DNA of 64,000 nucleotides from Lachnospiraceae bacterium (GTDB taxonomy: Bacteria; Bacillota; Clostridia; Lachnospirales; Lachnospiraceae). The DNA is taken from the NCBI GenBank assembly GCA_910575255.1, contig CAJTEM010000026.1, positions 1-64,000 of the forward strand. Direction: 5' to 3'. Made by a program: the position numbers and the translations under genes. Numbering within the stretch: the stretch's first letter is position 1; the number at the start of each line of letters is the position of its first letter. Shown one piece after another: positions 1-9,394 of the stretch. Below the pieces are notes generated by a model, which did no database searches, had not been told where the DNA came from, and saw only the letters and a program-made list of their open reading frames with translations.

Positions 1-118
1 AAATTCAGAAATTTTAGGAATTCTTGATCTCGAAACCGGAAAAATCCGCAGACCCTTTTCGATGGCTGCTCTCCCCGTTTCCCTGGCGTACCTTTTGGAA
101 CAGCTTAACTAACTGACA
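1..118. repeat. Right half of a large TGTCAG-type palindromic repeat (truncated by window edge)
   Basis: The stretch ends in AACTAACTGACA and contains GGCGTACC at 85-92, followed by TTTTGGAACAGC. The same terminal block appears at 35705-35956 and 40507-40809. It contains the shared segment reading AATCCGCAGACC. Only one arm is inside the window, so the full element length cannot be given. Confidence 0.7.
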
Positions 119-176
119 TTGGCCTGTGAACAGTAACACAAGAGACGCAGCGGAAAAACAACTGAAAAAGTACCTC

Positions 177-205
177 TTGTGAAGCGAAAGATTTCGTGGT
201 ATCAT
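177..205 (+). promoter_or_regulatory. Sigma-A-type promoter for the DUF4190 gene
   Basis: A -35 box TTGTGA (177-182) and a -10 box TATCAT (200-205) are separated by exactly 17 bp, 39 bp upstream of the start at 244. Confidence 0.55.
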
Positions 206-243
206 ATCCACGTAAACAATGCTTGTACTCCGGAGGAATCTTC

Positions 244-591
244 ATGGAACAAAACCATATACAATCACCAGATAAAAGAACCAACACCTTTGCATTTTTC
301 AGCCTGGCAGTCGGCATCTTTGCCCTGTTTGCCTGTGTGTCCCCGCCCATGCAGCTTCTGCTGGGCTCCTCTGCGCTGATGGCCGCATATCTTTCCCGAA
401 ACGGGCGGCCGATGACCGGTCCTGCAATCGCCGGAACCGTCATGGGCATCTGCGGAATCCTCAGCAGCTTTGTTTTTCTGGCATTTTACGTATTGACCAT
501 ACGGATGCTTGACGACCCGAATACCGTCGCCATGCAGCGTGAGATTCTGCGGCAGTACCAGGATATGCTGAATTCCCTTACCAATAATTAA
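244..591 (+). CDS. DUF4190-type small membrane protein
   Basis: A 115-residue protein with two hydrophobic segments (about residues 15-48 and 60-88) separated by a short basic loop RNGRPMTG. A GxxxG-rich second helix (GPAIAGTVMGICG) is typical of DUF4190 proteins. The start at 244 is chosen because GGAGGA lies 7 bp upstream; an in-frame ATG at 196 has no ribosome binding site. The function of the family is unknown and it is often found as a single-gene unit in Firmicutes. The 3' end overlaps the convergent DUF2752 gene by 4 bp. Confidence 0.7.
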   Translation: MEQNHIQSPDKRTNTFAFFSLAVGIFALFACVSPPMQLLLGSSALMAAYLSRNGRPMTGPAIAGTVMGICGILSSFVFLAFYVLTIRMLDDPNTVAMQREILRQYQDMLNSLTNN

Positions 592-911
592 AGGGAATCA
601 GCCAGCAGATCGATCCCATATCGGATCCGAAGATAATTCTTTACTGCAAAGTTCACTGCTACAATCCCCACAGCCAGATAGAGAAAACCTTTCTCGTGTC
701 CCAGATAAAGCTTCCCATTGCCGCTGACCTTTGCCGCAAGAAAGGTCATTGCCTCCGCAAGCAGAACCATTGCCGTATAAGGAACCAGCGGATGGAATCG
801 AAAGCTCAGACATAAGTGACCATGCAGAAGATACCAGACCGCCCGCGTGCCGCCACAGCCCGGGCAGTACAGCCCGGTCATGGCAAGGAACAGACAAGGT
901 CCCGGAAACAT
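588..911 (-). CDS. DUF2752 domain membrane protein
   Basis: A 107-residue membrane protein whose N-terminal motif YCPGCGGTRA is the hallmark of DUF2752. Hydrophobic segments follow at about residues 38-58 and 74-92. The start lies 3 bp after the homoserine dehydrogenase stop codon, so the two genes are probably co-transcribed. The molecular function is not known; the CPGCG motif suggests metal binding or a redox role, but that is inference. Confidence 0.75.
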   Translation of the reverse strand: MFPGPCLFLAMTGLYCPGCGGTRAVWYLLHGHLCLSFRFHPLVPYTAMVLLAEAMTFLAAKVSGNGKLYLGHEKGFLYLAVGIVAVNFAVKNYLRIRYGIDLLADSL

Positions 912-914
912 CGC

Positions 915-2162
915 TCAGCCCTCCGACTCTGCGCGAATCACCTGACGGAGTCCTTCCTCGCCCATCTTCTGATACTCACTGTCCAAAGCAATCGCCTGCT
1001 TCATAAACTCGGTCTCATTCATTCTCTTTGTGAGAATCGCGAATTCATCCATATTCTCCAGTACAAAGATCTGTACTTCCCCGAATGCCTCCTTTATCCG
1101 TGCGGCTTTCTCATCTGTATTCCCGGCTATACGTATAAAGTAACAGCTCTCGCCTGATTTGCTGGCCGCAATCGTCTGGCGTTCTTCCCCCCAGCCAAGC
1201 GGTATATTCGTCTGTGCATTCTGCGCTGCCTCAATCAGATCCGCCACCACAGCGCTGGCCGTAGGAAGCTTCCCTGCTCCGCTTCCATAGTACATGGAAG
1301 TACCGAGCATATCACTCTTTACCAAAATCCCATTATAAACCCCGCTGACTGCATACAGGGGATGCTCCTTGCCTATCATAACCGGAGCCACCCTGGCATA
1401 GACCTCACCGTTCCGGATACGGCTGATTCCCAGAAGCTTCACTGACATACCCATCTTCTTCGCATAACGGAAATCCATGTCTGTAATTCTGGTAATGCCT
1501 TCGGTATAGATATCCTCATAATCCACTTCCCGTCCCGTCATCATTGCCGTCAGAATAGCAATCTTCCGACAAGTATCATACCCCTCCACATCCGCTTCCG
1601 GGTTCCTCTCCGCATAGCCCAGATCCTGAGCCTCCTTCAACGCATCTTCAAAGGACGCGCCCTCCCGATCCATCTTTGTCAGAATATAGTTCGTGGTTCC
1701 GTTCAAAATTCCTGTGATCTCCTGAATCCCCTCTCCTGCCAGGCAGCGATACAGGGTTCGGATAATCGGAATTCCTCCACCCACACTTGCCTCAAAAAAG
1801 AAGTTCACCTTTTTGTCCCTGGCAATCTGCAAAAGCTCGGTTCCATGCGCCGCTACCAGCGCTTTGTTGGAGGTCACCACATGCTTGCCTGCGTTCAGGC
1901 ATGCCTTCACAAACGGATAAGCCGGTTCCAGCCCGCCCATGGTCTCTACCACCAGGGTTACCTGCTCGTCCTCTTCAATCTGCTGAAAATCATGAACGAT
2001 GCGGTCCGCCACCGGGCTGTCCGGAAACTCACGCAGATCCAACACATATTTCAATACAATCTCCTGGCCTGCACTGCGGGCAATCCGCTCTCTGCAATTC
2101 TCCAGAATCTCTGCCACACCGGAACCGATGGTTCCGTATCCCATAATTGCTGCATACATCAT
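915..2162 (-). CDS. hom: Homoserine dehydrogenase
   Basis: NAD(P)H-dependent reduction of aspartate semialdehyde to homoserine, the branch to threonine and methionine. The 415-residue protein has the N-terminal Rossmann motif GYGTIGSGVAE, the central catalytic domain with GILNGTTNYILT, and a C-terminal ACT-like domain (from about residue 330) expected to mediate feedback control by threonine. A strong GAGGAG site precedes the ATG at 2162. It follows the ACT-domain gene by 33 bp and precedes the DUF2752 gene, forming a likely three-gene unit under the promoter at 2725-2753. Confidence 0.93.
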   Translation of the reverse strand: MMYAAIMGYGTIGSGVAEILENCRERIARSAGQEIVLKYVLDLREFPDSPVADRIVHDFQQIEEDEQVTLVVETMGGLEPAYPFVKACLNAGKHVVTSNKALVAAHGTELLQIARDKKVNFFFEASVGGGIPIIRTLYRCLAGEGIQEITGILNGTTNYILTKMDREGASFEDALKEAQDLGYAERNPEADVEGYDTCRKIAILTAMMTGREVDYEDIYTEGITRITDMDFRYAKKMGMSVKLLGISRIRNGEVYARVAPVMIGKEHPLYAVSGVYNGILVKSDMLGTSMYYGSGAGKLPTASAVVADLIEAAQNAQTNIPLGWGEERQTIAASKSGESCYFIRIAGNTDEKAARIKEAFGEVQIFVLENMDEFAILTKRMNETEFMKQAIALDSEYQKMGEEGLRQVIRAESEG

Positions 2163-2195
2163 AATCTCTCTCCTCTTTTCCCTGTCATTGTAACT

Positions 2196-2642
2196 CTACT
2201 CCCTTGCCAGGATCTTCACATAATGAATCCCCTGCTGGTCTTCCATCTCTTCCAACATTCGCGATATATTGCCGGTATCTGCTCTTACCTCCACCGAAAG
2301 AGTCAGGCTGGCCACACCATTGACCGGAATGCTCTGATGAATCGTCAGAATATTCGCCCGATAGACCGCCACAATATGCAGAAGATGAGACAAAAGCCCC
2401 TGCCGGTCATCCATCTGCATCACAAAGGTCACGGTCTTTCCTTTTGTATTATCATAAAACGGCAGGATATCATCCTTATACTTGTAAAAAGAGCTGCGGC
2501 TGATTCCCACCCGCTCGGCAGCCTCCTGCACAGTCATGACCTGCTCGGATTCTAAAAGCTTTTTTGCCTCCACGACCTTTAACAGTACCTCTGGCACCGC
2601 CCTTTGCTTTACTACAAAATATTTTGTTTTTTCCTCTGTCAT
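2196..2642 (-). CDS. ACT domain-containing protein (UPF0735/PheB-like)
   Basis: A 148-residue protein: an N-terminal helix-turn-helix-like region (residues about 25-55, with AAERVGISRSSFYKYKD) followed by a C-terminal ACT domain (from about residue 70). This architecture matches the PheB/UPF0735 family that is commonly encoded beside hom in Firmicutes. It probably senses an amino acid and tunes the aspartate family pathway; that role is inferred. The start at 2642 is preferred over the longer frame to 2717 because GAGGG sits upstream and the predicted transcription start falls near 2718. Confidence 0.85.
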   Translation of the reverse strand: MTEEKTKYFVVKQRAVPEVLLKVVEAKKLLESEQVMTVQEAAERVGISRSSFYKYKDDILPFYDNTKGKTVTFVMQMDDRQGLLSHLLHIVAVYRANILTIHQSIPVNGVASLTLSVEVRADTGNISRMLEEMEDQQGIHYVKILARE

Positions 2643-2724
2643 AACAAGCCCTCTGGTGCAAAGACTACGAGTTTCTGATATGCGTGTTGTTCGCTTCTCA
2701 TGTACATTTGTACTCACGAGGGAG

Positions 2725-2753
2725 ATATTATCACAAAAACGTCAAGAGTGCAA
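2725..2753 (-). promoter_or_regulatory. Promoter of the ACT-hom-DUF2752 unit
   Basis: On the minus strand TTGCAC (2748-2753) and TAATAT (2725-2730) are spaced 17 bp apart. The implied 5' leader is about 75 nt. Confidence 0.6.
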
Positions 2754-2798
2754 GCCTTTTAGAAACTGTACGGAAATAAATTACAGATTGCAAGCCAA

Positions 2799-2827
2799 GG
2801 AAAAGAGACTGCTGCATAGCAACAGTC
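2799..2827 (-). terminator. Rho-independent terminator after prfB
   Basis: The inverted repeat GACTGcTGC / GCAaCAGTC closes on a 4-nt loop and is followed on the minus strand by TCTCTTTTCC. It lies 39 bp downstream of the prfB stop. Confidence 0.55.
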
Positions 2828-2865
2828 CCTGTGTCCTTCTGTCCTATCCTGTTTTCTCATAAAGC

Positions 2866-4003
2866 TCAGTCTTCTGCGGATGCCTTTCTGTCCGGACATC
2901 CCAGGCTCAGCCATTTCAAATAAGCGCTGATGAAAGCATCCAGCCCGCCGTCCAGCACATTCGTGACATTGCCAGTCTCCTCCCCGGTCCGCAGATCTTT
3001 CACCATCGTATAGGGCTGCAGCACATAAGAACGAATCTGGTTGCCCCAGCCGATCTCCTTGACATCACCGCGAATGTCTGACAGCTTCTCGGCATTCTCC
3101 TGCTGCTTGAGCATATACAGCTTAGCCTTAAGCATCTGCATTGCTTTGTCCTTGTTCTGAAACTGAGAACGTTCGTTCTGGCACTGCACCACAATTCCCG
3201 TGGGAATATGGGTGATACGCACCGCGGAGGAAGTTTTGTTGATATGCTGACCGCCGGCACCGCTGGAACGGTAGGTATCGATCCGCAAATCCTCCTGATT
3301 GATCTCCACATCCAGATCCTCTTCTATGTCCGGCATCACATCACACGACACAAAGGAAGTCTGCCGCTTCCCTGCCGCATTGAATGGGGATATCCGCACC
3401 AGGCGATGCACCCCACGCTCGGACTTGAGATAACCAAACGCATTCTCACCATTGATCTGGATCGTTACGGACTTGATCCCTGCCTCGTCACCGTCCAGGA
3501 AATCCAGTACCTCGGTCTTGTACTGCATCTTATCCGCCCACCGGCAATACATCCGGTAAAGCATGCTGCACCAGTCACACGATTCGGTTCCGCCTGCCCC
3601 TGCGTTGAGACGCAAAATGGCATTGCATTTGTCGTATTCTCCGGAAAGCAGAGTACCCATACGCAGCTTCTCCAGCTTTCCCTCAAATTCCTGAAGCATC
3701 TCCTCAATCTCCGGGATCAGGGATTCATCATTCTCCTCGTATCCCATCTCGATCAACACCTGGATATCCTCATACTCCTGCTCCAGGCCTCGATAAAGCT
3801 CCACGGTATCCTTCAGGTTCTTGGCCTCCTGCACCAGTTTCGTCGCACGGTCGGCATTGTCCCAGAACCCCGGCTCCTCCATGGATTTGTCTAATTCATC
3901 AATTCTTCTGACCTTGTTGTCGAGGTCAAAGTGAATCCCTCACTTCCACTAATGGTTTTTGAAACGTAGATAAGGTAAACTTGAACTGATCCAGCTCTAC
4001 CAT
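2866..4003 (-). CDS. prfB: Peptide chain release factor 2 with programmed +1 frameshift
   Basis: RF2 recognises UGA and UAA stops and triggers peptide release. The gene starts at 4003 (MVELDQFKF), reads 25 codons to an in-frame TGA at 3926-3928, and resumes in the +1 frame through CTT-TGA-C to give about 378 residues ending at 2866. The shift site has the classical slippery CTT TGA C and a GAGGG Shine-Dalgarno-like element just upstream. The downstream product carries the codon-recognition SPF (VRISPFNAAG) and the catalytic GGQ (SGAGGQHINK). Frameshifting gives autoregulation by RF2 level, an established mechanism. It follows secA by 142 bp. Confidence 0.95.
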
Positions 4004-4145
4004 TGTGTCACCCGCTTTCTTTCTTATATTTTTGGGGTGCTGCCGCAGCCGTGGCTGCTGCAGCGCCCGAAATCACATGCTGTCTGTTCCCGCGTTTCCG
4101 TCAGGCTGCCTTCCTTCCCGGCCAATCCGGCAGGCGGGTCAAAGC

Positions 4146-6728
4146 TCAGCCCTGCCCCTTCAGCAGTTTGCGTCCGCAACACTGCTTGAACTTCTTTCCG
4201 CTGCCGCACGGACAAGGATCATTGGGATAAATCTTACGGATCTCACGGCGTTTGGGTGCCTGCACGGACGAAGTGTCCCGGTTGGTTCCGGTCACCTTAG
4301 CAGCCGGCTCCCGCTCTACCTTCTGCTCCACACGGATATGGAACAGAATACGTACAGTCTCCTCCATGATCGCCGCTGTCATAGCCTCGAACATCTCAAA
4401 GGCATTCATCTTATATTCCACGACCGGATCGCGCTGGCCGTATGCCTGCAGCCCGATCCCCTGGCGGAGCTGATCCATATCATCGATATGGCTCATCCAC
4501 TTATTGTCAATAACCTTGAGAAGAATCACCCGCTCAATCTCACGGATCTGCTCGGCTTCCGGGAACTCAGCCTCCTTGGTCTCATAAAGCTTGATGGCTT
4601 CCTCCTTCAGCTTCTGCTTCAGCTCATCCCGTTTGCTCACCGGATGGTTCTCCAAGGTGATAACGCCCAACGGAATGATCGGAAGCAGAAGGGAATTCAA
4701 CTCACCCAGATCCCAGTCCGCCGGATTCTGCTCCTCGGAGATCGACATATCCACGGCATTCTCCACAATATCCGTGACCATCTTTAAAATCACATCGCGC
4801 ATATTGTCGCCATCGAGCACCTTGCGCCGCTCAGCATAGATGATCTCGCGCTGTTCATTGTTAACCTCATCGTATTTAAGCAGATTCTCCCGAATCCCGT
4901 AGTTATTGTTCTCAATCTTCATCTGTGCCTTCTCGATGGCATTCGAAAGCATCTTGTGCTCGATCTGTTCGCCCTCCGGCACTCCCAGCGCCGTGAACAT
5001 CCCCATCAGCCGCTCAGAACCGAACAGGCGCATCAGATCATCCTCCAGCGAGATATAGAACCTCGATTCTCCCGGATCGCCCTGACGTCCGGAACGTCCG
5101 CGCAGCTGATTATCGATACGCCTGGCCTCATGGCGCTCTGTACCGATGATGCGCAGGCCTCCTAAGGCCCTTGACTCCTCGTCCAGCTTGATATCCGTAC
5201 CACGGCCGGCCATGTTAGTGGCAATGGTAACCGCGCCGTGGATACCGGCATCTGCCACAATCTCTGCCTCCAGCTCATGATACTTGGCATTCAGTACCTT
5301 ATGCGGAATTCCCCGCCGATTCAGCATTTTGCTCAGCATTTCCGAGGTCTCGATGGTAATGGTGCCTACCAGCACCGGCTGCCCCTTCTCGTGAGCCTCC
5401 GCCACCTCGTCCACCACAGCCTTGAACTTCTCCTTCTTTGTCTTATAGACCGCATCCTCATGGTCAATACGCGCCACTGGCTTATTCGTCGGGATGGCAA
5501 TCGCATCCATCCCATAGGTATTGCGGAATTCCTTTTCTTCAGTCAGGGCCGTACCGGTCATCCCGGACTTCTTACGGAATTTATTGAAAAAGTTCTGGAA
5601 CGTAATGGTAGCTAAGGTCTTACTCTCACGACGGACATTGACATGCTCCTTCGCTTCAATCGCCTGATGCAGTCCATCTGAATAACGTCGTCCCGGCATG
5701 ATGCGTCCCGTAAATTCATCGACAATCAGGACTTCGTCATCCTTCACCACATAGTCCTTGTCGCGGAACATCAGATAATTCGCCCGCAGCGCCAGGATAA
5801 TGTTGTGCTGAATCTCCAGATTCTCCGGATCCGCCAGGTTATCAATGTGGAAGAAATCCTCCACCTTCTTCACACCGTCCTCGGTCAGGTTTACTACCTT
5901 ATCCTTCTCATTGACCACAAAATCACCGGTCTCCTCAATATCCTCCCCCATGATGGCATTCATCTTGGTGAATTCCCCGGAGGCCTCGCCCCGCACCAGC
6001 TGATGTGCCAGGATATCACACACCTCATACAGCTTGGTGGACTTACCGCTCTGTCCGGATATGATCAGAGGAGTACGCGCCTCGTCAATCAGTACAGAGT
6101 CCACCTCGTCGATAATGGCATAATCCAAATCCCGCAGCACCATCTGCTCTTTGTAGATCGCCATATTATCACGAAGATAGTCAAAACCCAGCTCATTGTT
6201 CGTCACATAGGTGATATCGCAGTTATAAGCCTTTTTCCTCTCCTCCGAGGTCATGGGATTAAGCACCACTCCTACGGTCAGCCCCAAAAACTCATGGATC
6301 TGTCCCATCCACTCCGCATCACGCTTAGCCAGATAGTCATTGACCGTGACGATGTGGACTCCCTTGCCATTCAGCGCATTCAGATATGCCGGCGCTGTGG
6401 ATACCAAAGTCTTTCCTTCACCGGTCCGCATCTCCGCGATTCGTCCCTGATGCAGCACGATACCGCCGATCAGCTGTACCGGGAAATGCTCCATATTCAA
6501 AGTCCTGCGCGCCGCTTCCCGAACCGTAGCAAATGCCTCAGGCAGAATATCATCCAAAGTTTCCCCTGCTGTCAGACGCTCCTTAAATATCCTGGTATTA
6601 TCACGTAATTCCTCATCACTCTTTGCCATCATCTCCGGGCGCAGTTTCTCGATCTTCTCCACAACCGGATAAATCATCTTCAGCTCCCGTTCACTGTGAG
6701 TACCAAACACTTTCTCTATGAGATTCAT
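4146..6728 (-). CDS. secA: Preprotein translocase ATPase SecA
   Basis: The motor that pushes preproteins through SecYEG at the membrane. The 860-residue protein has the Walker A motif MRTGEGKT near residue 105, the [14 protein letters not shown] segment, MAGRGTDI, and the C-terminal zinc-binding tail [13 protein letters not shown], so the gene is full length. The start at 6728 (MNLIEKVFG) follows AGGAGA; the longer frame to 6800 is rejected because it runs into the promoter. prfB lies downstream on the same strand, the usual secA-prfB order in Firmicutes. Confidence 0.97.
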   Translation of the reverse strand: MNLIEKVFGTHSERELKMIYPVVEKIEKLRPEMMAKSDEELRDNTRIFKERLTAGETLDDILPEAFATVREAARRTLNMEHFPVQLIGGIVLHQGRIAEMRTGEGKTLVSTAPAYLNALNGKGVHIVTVNDYLAKRDAEWMGQIHEFLGLTVGVVLNPMTSEERKKAYNCDITYVTNNELGFDYLRDNMAIYKEQMVLRDLDYAIIDEVDSVLIDEARTPLIISGQSGKSTKLYEVCDILAHQLVRGEASGEFTKMNAIMGEDIEETGDFVVNEKDKVVNLTEDGVKKVEDFFHIDNLADPENLEIQHNIILALRANYLMFRDKDYVVKDDEVLIVDEFTGRIMPGRRYSDGLHQAIEAKEHVNVRRESKTLATITFQNFFNKFRKKSGMTGTALTEEKEFRNTYGMDAIAIPTNKPVARIDHEDAVYKTKKEKFKAVVDEVAEAHEKGQPVLVGTITIETSEMLSKMLNRRGIPHKVLNAKYHELEAEIVADAGIHGAVTIATNMAGRGTDIKLDEESRALGGLRIIGTERHEARRIDNQLRGRSGRQGDPGESRFYISLEDDLMRLFGSERLMGMFTALGVPEGEQIEHKMLSNAIEKAQMKIENNNYGIRENLLKYDEVNNEQREIIYAERRKVLDGDNMRDVILKMVTDIVENAVDMSISEEQNPADWDLGELNSLLLPIIPLGVITLENHPVSKRDELKQKLKEEAIKLYETKEAEFPEAEQIREIERVILLKVIDNKWMSHIDDMDQLRQGIGLQAYGQRDPVVEYKMNAFEMFEAMTAAIMEETVRILFHIRVEQKVEREPAAKVTGTNRDTSSVQAPKRREIRKIYPNDPCPCGSGKKFKQCCGRKLLKGQG

Positions 6729-6790
6729 TCTTCGTTCTCCTAACTCACTTTGTCTCTTCTCTGCCGTTTTCTTTCCAGTCAATCTTATAC

Positions 6791-6819
6791 ATTGTAACAC
6801 TAACCATTAATTTATTCAA
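6791..6819 (-). promoter_or_regulatory. secA promoter
   Basis: On the minus strand TTGAAT (6814-6819) and TACAAT (6791-6796) are separated by 17 bp, 63 bp upstream of the chosen start. Confidence 0.65.
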
Positions 6820-7026
6820 CTTTTTCCCTTGTTGTTCACAAAAAATTAATTTTCACGTTACCGTTCACCAGGCGGGGAAAGCCGGACGAAAACATGCGTC
6901 AGAACAGCAATCTTTCACATACCCGGATCTTTCCTCTGACTTCAAACGGCAGAATCTGCAAGTGACATAAAAATAATTTTATGGTTAACCTTACAACTTG
7001 CACAAAATCTTTGTTCGAATTCCCAC

Positions 7027-7142
7027 TTATCCACATTATCCACATTCTTACTGTGCACAACTCCTCAATTTTTATCCACACCTGTACTTGTCCAATTTAA
7101 GCCAAAAACAAGTTATGCACCAAGTTATCCACATTATCCACA
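7027..7142 (+). other. DnaA-box cluster in the secA-hpf intergenic region
   Basis: Five perfect TTATCCACA boxes lie on one strand within 116 bp: 7027-7035, 7036-7044, 7072-7080, 7125-7133 and 7134-7142. Two pairs are head-to-tail with exactly 9-bp pitch. Two near-matches lie between them (TTGTGCACA on the opposite strand at 7052-7060 and TTATGCACC at 7113-7121). No dnaA, dnaN or rnpA is nearby, so a DnaA titration or regulatory cluster is more likely than the main oriC. The rest of the 6830-7330 gap shows no gene. Confidence 0.75.
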
Positions 7143-7337
7143 TTCCCCAAGACAACATTTCCCTCCCCCATCTCCCCCTTTCTTTCCGTCCCCAAGATTT
7201 GTACACTTATCATAAACTTGCAAATATCGACAAAAACAACCCAAAAATGCTTGACTTTTCCGCTTTTCATGTTCGTCCTGCCTGGCCTTACAAGATCTCC
7301 TATGAAAAGCAACTCTCTGGTTATCCTTGATGGACAA

Positions 7338-7582
7338 TGTCAGTTAAGTGTTTCTGAAGGGTATGCCAAGGAAACAGGACGCATTTCCTGTTTCAAAAAG
7401 GTAATTTCCTCCAGGCTGTCAACTATCAGCTCTGAAAAAAAGGTTCTCCGGATTGCGTTTGCAGGATGCCTGGAAACTCTTAGCTCGCAGGAATCTGCGT
7501 CAGGAACAAAAATACAGCTGTCTGAGAGCAAGAACCTTTTTTCCAGAGCGTACCTCTCGGAACCTCCCCCCGCAAACAGTAA
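7338..7582. repeat. Degenerate TGTCAG-type palindromic repeat
   Basis: It begins TGTCAGTTAAG, continues through GGTATGCCAAGG, and ends near GCGTACCTCTCGGAAC, matching the ends of the elements at 35705-35956 and 40507-40809. Internal parts (GGTTCTCCGGATTGCG, CTCTTAGCTCGCAGGAATCTGCG) match the palindrome at 45073-45335. The right boundary is approximate. Confidence 0.6.
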
Positions 7583-7622
7583 CTTTTGCCGTAAAATTGT
7601 CGCAACATTCGGCTGATTTTCG

Positions 7623-7651
7623 TTGAATTTTCCAAACATATATGCTATACT
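7623..7651 (+). promoter_or_regulatory. hpf promoter
   Basis: TTGAAT (7623-7628) and TATACT (7646-7651) with a 17-bp spacer, 31 bp upstream of the hpf start. Confidence 0.65.
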
Positions 7652-7682
7652 AAGATTATCTCAAAAAAAGGAGCTGATGATT

Positions 7683-8210
7683 ATGCGTTATACGATTACA
7701 GGAAGAAATGTCAATGTGACCCCGGGCATCCGGAGAGCTGTTGAAGAGAAGATCGGAAAGCTGGACCGTTATTTCAATCCTGATACCGAAGTGATCGTTA
7801 CACTGAGCGTGCAGAAAGACAAGCAGAAAATCGAGGTAACCATTCCGGTCAAGGGCAATATCATCCGTGCAGAAGAATCCAGCAGCGATATGTACGCCTC
7901 CATCGACCTGGTGGAAGAAGTTATTGAACGCCAGCTCAAGAAATATAAGAACAAATTAATTGATAAAAAGCAGTCCGCCCAGGCGTTTTCCGACTTCTTC
8001 ATCAATGAAGAGGTTCATGACGACGAGGAGATTCAGATTGTCAAGACCAAACGCTTCGGGATCAAACCTATGGATCCCGAAGAAGCCTGTGTGCAGATGG
8101 AGCTTTTGGGACACAATTTCTATGTATTCCTCAATGCAGAAACCGAGGAGGTCAATGTCGTGTATAAGCGCAAAGGACATTCCTACGGACTGATTGAACC
8201 AGAATTCTGA
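7683..8210 (+). CDS. hpf: Ribosome hibernation-promoting factor, long form
   Basis: Binds the 30S subunit and promotes 100S dimers in slow growth. The 175-residue protein has the N-terminal RaiA/HPF ribosome-binding domain (residues 1 to about 100, starting MRYTITGRNVNVTPGIR) and the C-terminal dimerisation domain (from about residue 115, IVKTKRFGIKPMDPEEA), which defines the long form of Gram-positives. AGGAG at 7669-7673 lies 9 bp from this ATG but only 3 bp from the ATG at 7677, so 7683 is chosen. A single-gene unit with its own promoter and terminator. Confidence 0.93.
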   Translation: MRYTITGRNVNVTPGIRRAVEEKIGKLDRYFNPDTEVIVTLSVQKDKQKIEVTIPVKGNIIRAEESSSDMYASIDLVEEVIERQLKKYKNKLIDKKQSAQAFSDFFINEEVHDDEEIQIVKTKRFGIKPMDPEEACVQMELLGHNFYVFLNAETEEVNVVYKRKGHSYGLIEPEF

Positions 8211-8217
8211 TCCCCAA

Positions 8218-8262
8218 AGCCCCGGACGGATCCGGCGAGATGCCGGCCGCCCGGGGCTTTTT
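8218..8262 (+). terminator. Terminator of hpf
   Basis: AGCCCCGG and CCGGGGCT form a GC-rich stem with internal CCGGC/GCCGG pairing, followed by TTTTT. Confidence 0.85.
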
Positions 8263-8292
8263 CTCAGTAAATCTTTTGATATGCAGAGCTTT

Positions 8293-9303
8293 TCATGCCC
8301 GGTTATGATATTTTGCCTTGTTTTTCTTCTTACACTCATACATGAAGGCATCCGCCCGCTCTAAGATCTCCATCATCCCCCATCGGTTCTTTTCCGGATC
8401 CACCTCCACAATTCCATAGCTGAAGCTCGCCGGATATTCCTTCTTGTGATTCGCCAGAAATTCCTCCAGCCCCTCTGTCATCTTCTCCTGGGCGATCTCC
8501 TCCGGGCACATCGGAAGAATCGCGCAGAACTCATCCCCGCCGATTCTCGCAAACACATCCAGATCCCGGAATTTCTTCTCCATGATATCCACAAAGCTGC
8601 GGATATATTCGTCTCCCTCAAGATGTCCGTAATGGTCATTCACGTACTTCAGTCCGTCCAGATCCATGTAACAAATGATCGCCTTTCCGGACTCCTCCAG
8701 AAACCGGCTCATATACTCCTCAAAATACAAACGGTTATAGATCCCCGTCCCGGGATCCCGGTACGCTTTTGCCCTCAGTCTGCGGCTGTGCTCTTTATCT
8801 GCCGTGATGTCCAGTACAATGTGCGCATAGGCATCCCGATTCTTCCACACGATCGGAAAGGTCGTGATCCGGTACGCCTTCCCGTCCTCTTCTTCCACCT
8901 CCCAGACCTTTCCTTCCTCATGATCCTCCCAGCCGAGAAGCTGATTGCGGAAGGAAAGACGTTTCCTGCAGTCCTTACAGAAATCCGAAGCGGGAACCTC
9001 GTCTTCCTCCTTCCCCTCTCTCTTGTTGCAGTACATAATATCCCGACTTTTGCTATCGATCACAAGGATCCACTCATGTCTCTTCCGGGTAAGCTCGGTC
9101 AGCAGGTCATTATAGCCTTTGGCAAGCTCAGCCCGCTCGCAGGCCTCCAGAGCCTCCTGCCGCAAATGCTCCTCCTGCTCTTTCAGTTCGCGGAGAATCT
9201 TCAGCCCATCCTCCAACTCATCAGCATCCGTCTGGTGAGTTCTCACATCACTCAAAATATTCTTCAGATATCCTAAAAGTATCTCAATATTGTTTTTCTC
9301 CAT
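8293..9303 (-). CDS. GGDEF-domain diguanylate cyclase
   Basis: A 336-residue soluble protein. The C-terminal GGDEF domain (about residues 175-336) has an intact active-site signature RIGGDEF and the entry motif DPGTGIYNRLYF, so it is likely to make cyclic di-GMP. The N-terminus (residues 1-65) is charged and probably coiled coil; the middle (about 80-170) is PAS-like with CNKR and CKDC cysteines. No membrane segment is seen, so the signal is probably cytoplasmic. GAGGAG precedes the ATG at 9303; an upstream in-frame extension to 9393 lacks a good site. It follows the acyltransferase by 91 bp. Confidence 0.88.
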   Translation of the reverse strand: MEKNNIEILLGYLKNILSDVRTHQTDADELEDGLKILRELKEQEEHLRQEALEACERAELAKGYNDLLTELTRKRHEWILVIDSKSRDIMYCNKREGKEEDEVPASDFCKDCRKRLSFRNQLLGWEDHEEGKVWEVEEEDGKAYRITTFPIVWKNRDAYAHIVLDITADKEHSRRLRAKAYRDPGTGIYNRLYFEEYMSRFLEESGKAIICYMDLDGLKYVNDHYGHLEGDEYIRSFVDIMEKKFRDLDVFARIGGDEFCAILPMCPEEIAQEKMTEGLEEFLANHKKEYPASFSYGIVEVDPEKNRWGMMEILERADAFMYECKKKNKAKYHNRA

Positions 9304-9394
9304 ATCCGGGCTCCTCTTTCCTGTCTTATGGCTGTTTGCTCCAAATCTTTCTGCTTTTCTATCATACAATATCTTTGTGAACATTTCCAGCACA

